Shown piece after piece: positions 45,680-52,688 of a stretch of 64,000 bases of DNA. How positions within the stretch are numbered: the first letter of the stretch is position 1; every line of letters starts with the position of its first letter. The stretch covers positions 62,001 through 126,000 of the forward strand of contig SHND01000017.1 in NCBI GenBank assembly GCA_004295045.1, written 5' to 3'. This DNA comes from Chloroflexota bacterium (GTDB lineage Bacteria > Chloroflexota > Anaerolineae > UBA4142 > SHND01). The notes below the pieces were generated by a model that was not told the origin of the DNA, did no database searches, and saw only the letters and a program-made list of their open reading frames with translations. Made by a program: the position numbers and the translations under genes.

Positions 45680-45695
45680 TACGAATTAATTCGTA
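45680..45695. promoter_or_regulatory. 16-bp perfect palindrome upstream of DoxX copy 2
   Basis: TACGAATTAATTCGTA reads the same on both strands. It lies about 70 bases before the DoxX copy 2 start and overlaps a TATAAT on the plus strand. The size and symmetry fit an operator for a dimeric repressor; which one is unknown. On the minus strand it also falls in a short open frame (24-25 codons ending YELIRKE) of doubtful meaning. Confidence 0.45.
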
Positions 45696-45803
45696 TAATT
45701 GATTGACGCCCGCATTATCCAGCTGCAACTCGCCGCGCGCATCTGACATTTGTCCCAATCCTGAATCGGCGTGTACTCGATTGCGCGGGACATGTGTCCT
45801 ACC

Positions 45804-45840
45804 AAAAAAAAACTGATGGATGCATTTGCATCCATCAGCT
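45804..45840 (-). terminator. intrinsic terminator after nirK
   Basis: CTGATGGATGCA and TGCATCCATCAG form a 12-bp stem with a two-base centre. On the minus strand it is followed by nine T. Confidence 0.93.
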
Positions 45841-45845
45841 CTTTT

Positions 45846-46988
45846 TCAATGACCTTCGTCTCCGGCAGGCGGTGAATAGATTTTGTCATCCCACGCGCCC
45901 TCTGCCATCAGAATTCCTGCCGCGCCTTTTGCCACTCGATACAGCGCATGATCCACCAAGAGATATTGTCCCGGCTCGTCGAGTTTGAATTCAAAGGTCG
46001 AGACCGAACCCGGCGGCACGTACCATGTTTCTTCATTCTTGACAAAAGTCTCTGCCGCGCCGCTATACACCTTGTCAAAAATTTCGCCGATGATGTGGAA
46101 ATTCGAACCAACGTTTGGTCCACCCACACCGAAAAAGAGGCGTACCGATTCGCCAACATTGGCTTTGAGCGGGAACAATTTCGTCAGCGCGTCGGTGCGT
46201 CCGTTAAAGGTAAAGTATTCGGGCTGTTCCGCCAGCGCCTTGTCGTTGCTGTATTCTTGATTGCCCTTGTCGCCAATTTGACCCAGCGTGTACCATTCGC
46301 CTTGCATCACGTAAAACTCGCGGTCTACTTTGGGCAAGCCGCCTTTTGGTTCGACCACGATTCCGCCGTACATTCCCTGCGCGATGTGATAATAGGGCGG
46401 CGCAAAGGCGCAATGATAAACAAATGCGCCGGTATTCAGCGCCTGAAAGGTAAAGGTTTTGGTTTCACCGGGCGCAACGTTCGTTACGTTGGCGCCGCCA
46501 CCGGGACCATTGACGGCGTGCAGGTCAATGTTATGCGTGATGCTGCTCTCTGCCGGATTACTCAGAGTGAGTTTTACCGTGTCGCCTTCCATGACGCGCA
46601 GCATCGGACCCGGCACGGTTCCATCGAATGTCCAAAAACCATACGTCGCGCCATCCGCCAATTCAGAAACGACCTCTTTGACCGTCAGGTTAATTTCGAC
46701 GGTGGTTGGCTCGGTGCGCGTAATGGGCGGCGGCACAATCGAAGGATCGCGTGCCACATTCGGTTGATCTACGGGCAGCGCGGGTTTCAACGGTTCAATC
46801 CCAATCCGCTTTACGGCAACCGCAGCCCCCTCGCCCAAATTTACAGCCGGCGCCGCGCCATTCGCGGGAGCGGCGCTCGTCGCGATTGGCGTCGCGCGCG
46901 TCGCGGGCTGGGCGAGTGGTGCGGGACCGCAGGCGCCAAGCGCAAGCGCACAAAGTATTACAGAAATAATTGCTATTTTTTTGTTCAT
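45846..46988 (-). CDS. nirK: copper-containing nitrite reductase (NirK-type) lipoprotein
   Basis: 380 residues. A lipoprotein signal (ILCALALGACG) comes first, then an Ala/Pro-rich spacer, then two cupredoxin domains. HNIDLHA carries a type 1 His, the catalytic Asp, and a type 2 His. YHCAFAPPYYHIAQGM carries the type 2 His, type 1 Cys, His and Met. FHIIGE gives the catalytic His of domain 2, and LVDHAL the last type 2 His. This full ligand set supports nitrite to nitric oxide reduction on the outer face of the membrane. The spacing in the Cys-His loop differs from classical enzymes (APPYYH instead of PPGMVPWH), so it is a divergent class. The divergent neighbour is NnrS, which fits nitric-oxide handling. 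Confidence 0.9.
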   Translation of the reverse strand: MNKKIAIISVILCALALGACGPAPLAQPATRATPIATSAAPANGAAPAVNLGEGAAVAVKRIGIEPLKPALPVDQPNVARDPSIVPPPITRTEPTTVEINLTVKEVVSELADGATYGFWTFDGTVPGPMLRVMEGDTVKLTLSNPAESSITHNIDLHAVNGPGGGANVTNVAPGETKTFTFQALNTGAFVYHCAFAPPYYHIAQGMYGGIVVEPKGGLPKVDREFYVMQGEWYTLGQIGDKGNQEYSNDKALAEQPEYFTFNGRTDALTKLFPLKANVGESVRLFFGVGGPNVGSNFHIIGEIFDKVYSGAAETFVKNEETWYVPPGSVSTFEFKLDEPGQYLLVDHALYRVAKGAAGILMAEGAWDDKIYSPPAGDEGH

Positions 46989-47122
46989 TCTCTCCTCCTA
47001 CCAGTGCAAAGGTGGGTTTTATTATGGGCATATAATACACCAAGTCGAGGGCAGAATACCCTAAACTTTTGGGGCAATTGTCACCTTGCCGAAAAGCCAA
47101 ATCGGAGATTGAATTTCACCCT

Positions 47123-48508
47123 ATGTCCACTCGAATAAACATAGATTGGTCACGTCGCTTGCACGAACCGTTCGTCTATGCCGCGCTGCTGATCGCGTTG
47201 GGCGCGGGCTTTACCTTTGGCGCACTGCTTGGAATTGCACGTGCTTTGGGCTTGCCCATAGGCGGTTGGTACAGCGCGTTGGTGCAAGCGCACGGTCACG
47301 CGCAGCTGTTCGGCTGGGTTGGACTATTTGTCTTGGGCGTCGGTTTGTATTTTTTGCCGCGACTGCGCGGGACGACTCTGCAAGGAATTTCGCGCGCACC
47401 GCTCGCGTGGAGTTTGCTTGTCGCAGGAATTGTGTTGCGCTGTATTGTGCAGCCGTTAGCCGGATTTTTTGGAGCGAGTGAAATTTCAAGCGCGCTTTTT
47501 ATGCTTTCCGCGCTGTTGGAAACGGCGGCGATCCTCGTCATTTTTTCAATGCTGTGGCAGACGACGCGCACAGCGAAACCGATCCTGCCTGATACGCCCG
47601 TGTACTCGATCGAACGCTTCGCTCAAATCGCATTCGTATCCATCGCACTTGCCTTTCTGCTCAATCTGCTCGGAGTTTGGAATTTGGTCTCGCAGGCGAA
47701 AAGTGTTGTCGCACCGCGTTACGACCAACCCATCGTTACGCTCTTTTTGTACGGCGCCGCGCTGCCGATGATTTTTGTATTTTCTTTGCGCACGCTGCCC
47801 CTCTTTTTGCGCCTGCCTGTTCCCACACGTAACATCTGGCGCACCTTTGCGCTGATTTATTTTCTCGGACTCGTGCTGCGCATTTTGCCATTTCTGTTGG
47901 CGATTGTGGATGACGCGCTCATGCTCACCGAACGTGCCGTGCGCGCGAATTTTATTATTCTGCTCCTCTTTGATGCGCTCGCCGTCGTCGGCACGATTAT
48001 CCTCAACACTTGTATTCTTTTTTTTATTGCGCGTTTGAATTTTTTTCAGAGACGCCAGCTGGCGGAAGCATCCCACGGCGCGCGCGCAAATTACGCCGAC
48101 CGCGGCGAGTACGGACGCTTTGAGTTGTTAATTTATTCCGCGTTCGTGTGGCTGATTGTTGCCGCGTTGTTGGATTTACTGCGCGTGCTGCCCATTCTCA
48201 ATGAACGAATTTTCGTCCCCCAAGACGCGGTGCGTCATGCATTGATGCTCGGCGGCATCACGCTGCTGATTTTTGGAATGGCGGTACGAATGCTGCCGGG
48301 CTTTAGCGGCAAACGCGCGGTTGCGTTTCCGCGTTTGGTGCTGTGGATGTTTGTTTTGGGAAATTTGGCGGTGCTATTCCGCGTACTCCCAACGTTTTTT
48401 GGACAGACGGATTGGACGGCGGGATTGTTGGGCTTGTCAGGAATTGTGGGCTGGTTCGCAGTGCTGTTGTTGGCAATCAATATGTGGAAAACTTTTCACC
48501 TGAAATAA
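47123..48508 (+). CDS. nnrS: NnrS family heme-copper membrane protein
   Basis: 461 residues with twelve hydrophobic segments. HGHAQLFGWVGLFVLGVGLYFLPR, with its histidines in the second helix, is the NnrS signature. Conserved histidines are also in DAVRHALMLGG. NnrS proteins ease nitric-oxide stress and often accompany nitrite and nitric-oxide reductases. The ATG at 47123 (MSTRINIDW) is used; the extension to 47069 lacks support. Divergent from nirK with 134 bases between, which should hold promoters for both; no clear FNR/Dnr box was found there. A terminator follows. Confidence 0.9.
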   Translation: MSTRINIDWSRRLHEPFVYAALLIALGAGFTFGALLGIARALGLPIGGWYSALVQAHGHAQLFGWVGLFVLGVGLYFLPRLRGTTLQGISRAPLAWSLLVAGIVLRCIVQPLAGFFGASEISSALFMLSALLETAAILVIFSMLWQTTRTAKPILPDTPVYSIERFAQIAFVSIALAFLLNLLGVWNLVSQAKSVVAPRYDQPIVTLFLYGAALPMIFVFSLRTLPLFLRLPVPTRNIWRTFALIYFLGLVLRILPFLLAIVDDALMLTERAVRANFIILLLFDALAVVGTIILNTCILFFIARLNFFQRRQLAEASHGARANYADRGEYGRFELLIYSAFVWLIVAALLDLLRVLPILNERIFVPQDAVRHALMLGGITLLIFGMAVRMLPGFSGKRAVAFPRLVLWMFVLGNLAVLFRVLPTFFGQTDWTAGLLGLSGIVGWFAVLLLAINMWKTFHLK

Positions 48509-48540
48509 AAATTGCGCTCGATTAGAGCGCAATTTTTATT
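48507..48540. terminator. intrinsic terminator after nnrS
   Basis: AAAATTGCGCTC and GAGCGCAATTTT form a stem with a five-base loop, flanked by A and T runs. It overlaps the nnrS stop and can also serve the converging SHMT gene. Confidence 0.9.
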
Positions 48541-48551
48541 TCGATTATTAT

Positions 48552-49898
48552 TTAGCGCGGCGGAATTCCGTGATCGAAATTGTAATACAACGTTTGATAC
48601 GCGCTGCGAAATTCGATCACATCCTCGACCACATCTTCGGGTGCGCGTTTTTTCACGAGTATTTGTGAAATAAATTCCGCGACCTGCTCCATCTCTTTTT
48701 CGCGCATTCCCAAACGCGTCACTTCGATCGTTCCCATCCGCAAACCGCTCGGCGTGTCCCAATCGGCAGGCGTGTCGCCGGGAATCAAATTTTTGTTCGC
48801 CACCAAGTTTGCGCGCGCCAACAACCACGCGGTTTCCAGTCCTCCGCCAAACGGTTTCACATCGGCGATCACTTGCTGTGTGCGCGTATATCCTTTGTGC
48901 GCGCCGAGAACGCGAATGCCGCGCTGCTCTAACGCCGCGCCCAACGCTTGCGCGTTTTTTACAATTTGCGCCATGTACATTTTGCCAAATTCAATCATCT
49001 CTGCCGCCGAAACCGCGAGCGCGGCAACACGATTCACTTGATGCGTGGCAACGAGTACGGGAAAAATCGCGGTGGTGAATGGTTCGGTCAACGCGGGATC
49101 GTTCCAGACGATGATACCGCTTTGCGGACCACTGAACGTTTTGCCCGCCGAGCCCGTCAGCACCGCCGCGCCTTCGCGTAACGGGTCTTGAAATTGTCCG
49201 CCCGCGACGAGTCCGAGTTGATGCGCACCGTCAAAAAATATTTTTCCGCCCCACTCGGCAACAATCCCACTCATTTCTTGCAACGGAAACGGAAACAGCG
49301 TCATGCTTGCGCCCAGCGCGACGACTTTCGGTTTCACCAATGGCGCCATCTTGCGAAACAAATCCACATCAATTTCCAATTCAATCGGGTCCATCGGCAC
49401 GTCCACAATTTTCAAACCACGCACGCCCGCCGGACCATCAAGCCGATTGCTCGAATGTCCACCGTACGGCTGCGCAATCGTCATCACAATGTCGCCGGGC
49501 TGCGTGAGCGCGGTGTACACGGTGAGGTTTCCGATCATGCTGGCGACGAGACGATGATCGGCGTAATTTGCCCGAAAACATTTTTTCAATAGTTCGACGC
49601 ACAACGCCTCGATCTCGTCAATATATTTCGTTCCGGCAAACCAACGATTGACTTTGCCGATGTGTCCTTCCGCCGCGCGCGTGCCCACTTCGGACGCGAG
49701 GAGTGCACGTACTGTCGGACTCGTCGGCGCTTCGGGCGCGAGCAAATTGATGCACTGCTGCCCGCGCCATTCTTCGTTGCGTTTCACCGCCGCGATGACA
49801 GCATCCTGCATTTCTCGACCATTCCGCGCCGCGTCAATAATTTCGCGCGCGTGCGCGAGGATTTCGGGATCGTGGACTTCGAATTGGGTTTGAGACAT
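48552..49898 (-). CDS. divergent serine hydroxymethyltransferase-family enzyme
   Basis: 448 residues from the ATG at 49898, which has GAGGAAAG upstream. A PLP fold-type I enzyme of the GlyA family. INLLAPEAPTSPTVRALLAS and RAAEGHIGK stand for the usual opening. FFDGAHQLGLVAGG holds the PLP Asp and the AHxxGL stretch. LTGSAGKTFSGPQSG holds the Schiff-base Lys in place of the classic TTHKTLRGPRGG. GLRMGTIEVTR holds the carboxylate-binding Arg. HGAHLTHG is replaced by QPYGGHSSNR. It may be true SHMT, or a relative acting on another beta-hydroxy amino acid. It is the last gene of the minus-strand defence block, 32 bases after the MntA-HepT gene. Confidence 0.8.
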   Translation of the reverse strand: MSQTQFEVHDPEILAHAREIIDAARNGREMQDAVIAAVKRNEEWRGQQCINLLAPEAPTSPTVRALLASEVGTRAAEGHIGKVNRWFAGTKYIDEIEALCVELLKKCFRANYADHRLVASMIGNLTVYTALTQPGDIVMTIAQPYGGHSSNRLDGPAGVRGLKIVDVPMDPIELEIDVDLFRKMAPLVKPKVVALGASMTLFPFPLQEMSGIVAEWGGKIFFDGAHQLGLVAGGQFQDPLREGAAVLTGSAGKTFSGPQSGIIVWNDPALTEPFTTAIFPVLVATHQVNRVAALAVSAAEMIEFGKMYMAQIVKNAQALGAALEQRGIRVLGAHKGYTRTQQVIADVKPFGGGLETAWLLARANLVANKNLIPGDTPADWDTPSGLRMGTIEVTRLGMREKEMEQVAEFISQILVKKRAPEDVVEDVIEFRSAYQTLYYNFDHGIPPR

Positions 49899-49919
49899 TG
49901 CTTTCCTCATCCGAACAAG

Positions 49920-49946
49920 AGAACCCACCATTACTCGGTGGGTTCT
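49920..49946. repeat. hairpin spanning the end of the MntA-HepT gene
   Basis: AGAACCCACC and GGTGGGTTCT form a perfect 10-bp stem with a seven-base loop that includes the stop codon. A T-rich stretch follows on the plus strand only. It could partly end the upstream transcript or shape the leader of the SHMT gene. Confidence 0.7.
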
Positions 49947-50761
49947 TGATTTTTAGTTTCGTCATCAATGTTGCGGCGCTTCTTTTCCACTTTTAGCATT
50001 GCAGCGACCAGCGGCTGATCGCGCGGGATGGATATGGTAATCGCATCCCATACTTTTTCGTACGACATGAAATCGTATCCGTGCGCCATTGCATTTCGCA
50101 AATCAATAATTTTGCGCCACGGAATCTGTGGATACATTTGCTGAATGTCGCGCGGAATTCGATTCGCCGCTTCGCCAATTACTTGTAGCGCATATCGTAC
50201 GGCGAAATCCGTTTTCTCATCAGACATCATCTGATCTTTGGTGATTCCTGCGACAAAACGCTGAACGCGCGCCATGTTATCCAACATGTCTTGCATATAA
50301 TCGAGATATTCGCGTTTGGGTTCCATGTTTGCTCCATTGGGCTTGCCGTTCGTGTACGCGGATTTGCGGCGCGGCAATTTCACAGGCAGTGCGACGCCGT
50401 CTGTTTGTAACCAAATCACTTCACGCAGCACGCGTTTGCCTATAAAGTGAGGTAACCCTGCTCTTTCGACAACATCTACATTCACGCCCAACAATTGCGA
50501 GAGGGTTTCTTTGAGCGCAGATTTGATATCCAACCGATGTTCGGGAGTAAACTCGACAAGGACATCAAAGTCGCTGCGCCGTTTTTCTTCGTGCCGCACA
50601 TACGAACCGAACACACCTAATGACTTGACATGATACTGTTTGGTGATTTCGGGCAAATGTTCTTGCAAGACGCGGACGAATCGCGCGAGGGAACGGCGCG
50701 GCGCTCTTTGGGACGCGAGGTGGTGGGTTGATTTTTGGCGGTTAGCGGAAGCAAGGGTCAT
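49931..50761 (-). CDS. single-chain MntA-HepT protein (nucleotidyltransferase fused to HEPN toxin)
   Basis: 276 residues. Residues 1-120 are an MntA-type minimal nucleotidyltransferase: GSYVRHEEKRRSDFD is the complete GSX10DXD motif (G52, S53, D64, D66), and D96 in NVDVV is the third metal ligand. Residues about 148-250 are a HepT-type HEPN domain with the full RX4HXY site (R222, H227, Y229 in RNAMAHGYD). In known pairs the two are separate overlapping genes, and MntA silences HepT by AMPylating that Tyr. A linker of about 25 residues joins them here. M146, the normal HepT start, is preceded by GGAG at five bases (start at 50326), so free HepT could also be made. The ATGA overlap with the DUF2442 gene indicates coupled translation. 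Confidence 0.92.
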   Translation of the reverse strand: MTLASANRQKSTHHLASQRAPRRSLARFVRVLQEHLPEITKQYHVKSLGVFGSYVRHEEKRRSDFDVLVEFTPEHRLDIKSALKETLSQLLGVNVDVVERAGLPHFIGKRVLREVIWLQTDGVALPVKLPRRKSAYTNGKPNGANMEPKREYLDYMQDMLDNMARVQRFVAGITKDQMMSDEKTDFAVRYALQVIGEAANRIPRDIQQMYPQIPWRKIIDLRNAMAHGYDFMSYEKVWDAITISIPRDQPLVAAMLKVEKKRRNIDDETKNQEPTE

Positions 50762-51231
50762 TTCTTTTTTGGCTGAGCTGTTTTGCGCGAACGCGATTTT
50801 GCGATTTTCATTTTCGCCGTCTGAGACTTTATCCCGTTGCCACTTCCATTTACAGATTTACGCGCATGTTGTGAGCGCCGCGCGCGTTTGCGCTGCTTTG
50901 CTTTCCGTTCTTGTTCCTTGTCATATTTGACCCAAGGCGGGTCCTCATCGCCGTAATAAAGTGTTTCCGGTGCAATATCTACCTCGCCGGGCCAGGTGAT
51001 TGTTCCGTTCTCAACGAACATGTTGCGAAAAAGGTCCGGGTCATTGCGAATTGGCTCAAACACCCCACCACGAACGTATTGGTCAAGATCAATATCGCGT
51101 TCCGTTCCATCCGAAAAAACAAAATGTGCATTAAACCCATCGAGTGGTTTTACCTCGCGTACATCAATCAACTCGAAATAGGGACGCCGCTTGTTATGGG
51201 CAGAAGCATTCTTGGTCTTGGTCATTTTCAT
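50758..51231 (-). CDS. DUF2442 protein with basic tail (predicted antitoxin)
   Basis: 157 residues. The DUF2442 core runs from about residue 18 to 95: DVREVKPLDGFNAHFVFSDG, DQYVRGGVFEPI, WPGEVDIAPETLY. A long Lys/Arg-rich tail (KQRKRARRSQHARKS and beyond) follows and is likely disordered or nucleic-acid binding. DUF2442 genes commonly sit next to DUF4160 genes and are predicted antitoxins of that pair. AAAGGA precedes the ATG. It begins 12 bases after the DUF4160 stop and overlaps the next gene by four bases. Confidence 0.9.
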   Translation of the reverse strand: MKMTKTKNASAHNKRRPYFELIDVREVKPLDGFNAHFVFSDGTERDIDLDQYVRGGVFEPIRNDPDLFRNMFVENGTITWPGEVDIAPETLYYGDEDPPWVKYDKEQERKAKQRKRARRSQHARKSVNGSGNGIKSQTAKMKIAKSRSRKTAQPKKK

Positions 51232-51243
51232 CTGATGGTTCCT

Positions 51244-51504
51244 TTACTTGAGCGGATCAATCTTGAGCAGTGATTCTGTGCGCCGCGCCCGCTCCCAATT
51301 CAAGAGCAATTCGCGCTGATGCAATTTTGCCCATTTGCGAACAAAGCGTAATTCTCTTTCTGGCAAGCGTCCCGCGCTGACTGCACCGGTAGCAACCTCA
51401 ATCAATGCCTTGTGTTCGCCATGCACCGCGTGAAAATGCGGAGCATGTTTTTCGTTAAAAAACATGCGGATACTAATCCCATAAAAGCGGCTGATGGTGG
51501 GCAT
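51244..51504 (-). CDS. DUF4160 protein (predicted toxin partner)
   Basis: 86 residues. MPTISRFYGISIRMFFNEKHAPHFHAVHGEHKALIEV is the family signature, with the His-x-Pro-His-x-His cluster (HAPHFHA) that suggests a metal or RNA-binding site. The C-terminal helix region reads VRKWAKLHQRELLLNWERA. DUF4160 and DUF2442 are regular neighbours and are thought of as toxin and antitoxin, although the mechanism is not established. Second gene of the pair is directly downstream. Confidence 0.92.
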   Translation of the reverse strand: MPTISRFYGISIRMFFNEKHAPHFHAVHGEHKALIEVATGAVSAGRLPERELRFVRKWAKLHQRELLLNWERARRTESLLKIDPLK

Positions 51505-51563
51505 CGGTGTTTTTCGCGTAAGATTCTAAGACGGATAGAGGTAGGCGTCAAACCTCTTGGGTC

Positions 51564-52682
51564 TCACCCCGCGTTCAAATCCTTCAACAACCGATTGATG
51601 GCGTTTTGATAAAGCAGCGGATTCGTCCAATTCCGAAAATCGCCGATGTGACGTTGGCGAATGTCATACGCCCACTGCTCGCTCGTTTCAAAAACGGAAT
51701 CATCCAAACGAATCGGAAATAGCACAGTCTTGCCGTGTTGTTTTTCTTTTTCGATGGCTTTGGAGAATTCTTTGCGCACCCACGCGCGCTCGATGGAATT
51801 TTGGGAGAGGACAATAATGAGTTTGTCGTACACCCGAATCGCTTGGTCAATCGAATCTTCAATCGTCTCACCGATTTTCAAATCTTCGGGCGCGAACCAC
51901 ACGCGCACGCCGTTCATTTGCAAATCGTTGTGCAAGCGCCGCGCAAAATGTTCGTCTTGCGAGGAATAGGAAATGAACGCGGAATAATATTGGATGGGTT
52001 TGCCGACGAGCGATTTGGCAAACGTAATCATTTCTTCTGGCACACCGCAGCCGCGCAAGAAGACTTCGGGGATATTGCCACCAGATAAATATAGAGTCGA
52101 TATACTTATCTCAGATCGTCCTAAATGATGTATCGTTTCGAGGCCGACAACATTGGACAAATCAACATTGACGAGTGTAGTCCCCAACCAACTTCCACGA
52201 ACCTGTCCAATAATAAAGACGCTCGTTCCCCCCAAAAGAGCGTCGCTAAGATTGGCTCCAATAAGATTCGATCCGCTCAAATTTGCCTCGCTAAGGAAGG
52301 CGTGCGAAAGATCTGCGCCCATGAAGTTTGCCCCGCGACAATCCGATCCGCCAAGATTTACATGAACGAGTTGAGCCCGGCTTAAATCGGTATCTTGGAG
52401 ATTAGCCTGACTAAAGTCTGCCACGCTTAGATTTGAACCGCTTAAGTTTGCACCCTGGAAGTTTGCCTCCTTTAAATTCGCCATGAGGAAACCTCCCCCA
52501 CTCAAGTCTGTGTTGCTCATCTCGATCCTATCGAGGTTCGCTTTGTCGAAGTCTATTCCACTAAGATCAGCACGAAACTTCTTGTTCGCTTTGCGTTTGG
52601 ATCGCAACCAGTCATTCCATATAGAAACATCTTTTTTAGCAAGTGCAGATTGAATCATGGAGAGATGTTCAGGATTCGCCAT
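51564..52682 (-). CDS. pentapeptide-repeat and TIR-domain protein
   Basis: 372 residues. Residues about 36-185 contain pentapeptide repeats of the A(D/N)LxX type (NLKEANFQGANLSGSNLSVA and so on), which form a right-handed square helix. Residues 232-370 are a TIR domain: YYSAFISYSSQDEHFARRL opens it, GVRVWFAPEDLKIGE is the BB loop, and ERAWVRKEFSKAI places the putative NADase Glu at E305. Bacterial TIR proteins mainly act by cleaving or converting NAD+ after a sensor is triggered. The pentapeptide part is the candidate sensor or scaffold. It lies six bases after the restriction enzyme gene, in the same operon; GATGAGGA overlaps that gene's end as ribosome site. Confidence 0.94.
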   Translation of the reverse strand: MANPEHLSMIQSALAKKDVSIWNDWLRSKRKANKKFRADLSGIDFDKANLDRIEMSNTDLSGGGFLMANLKEANFQGANLSGSNLSVADFSQANLQDTDLSRAQLVHVNLGGSDCRGANFMGADLSHAFLSEANLSGSNLIGANLSDALLGGTSVFIIGQVRGSWLGTTLVNVDLSNVVGLETIHHLGRSEISISTLYLSGGNIPEVFLRGCGVPEEMITFAKSLVGKPIQYYSAFISYSSQDEHFARRLHNDLQMNGVRVWFAPEDLKIGETIEDSIDQAIRVYDKLIIVLSQNSIERAWVRKEFSKAIEKEKQHGKTVLFPIRLDDSVFETSEQWAYDIRQRHIGDFRNWTNPLLYQNAINRLLKDLNAG

Positions 52683-52688
52683 AAATCT

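Noticed and set aside
45686..45889. 67-codon minus-strand frame across the end of nirK
   Set aside because: It crosses the nirK terminator and shows no ribosome site or family features.
46989..47122. FNR/Dnr box between nirK and nnrS
   Set aside because: No TTGAT-N4-ATCAA-type symmetric site; TTGTCACCTTGCCGAA does not fit.
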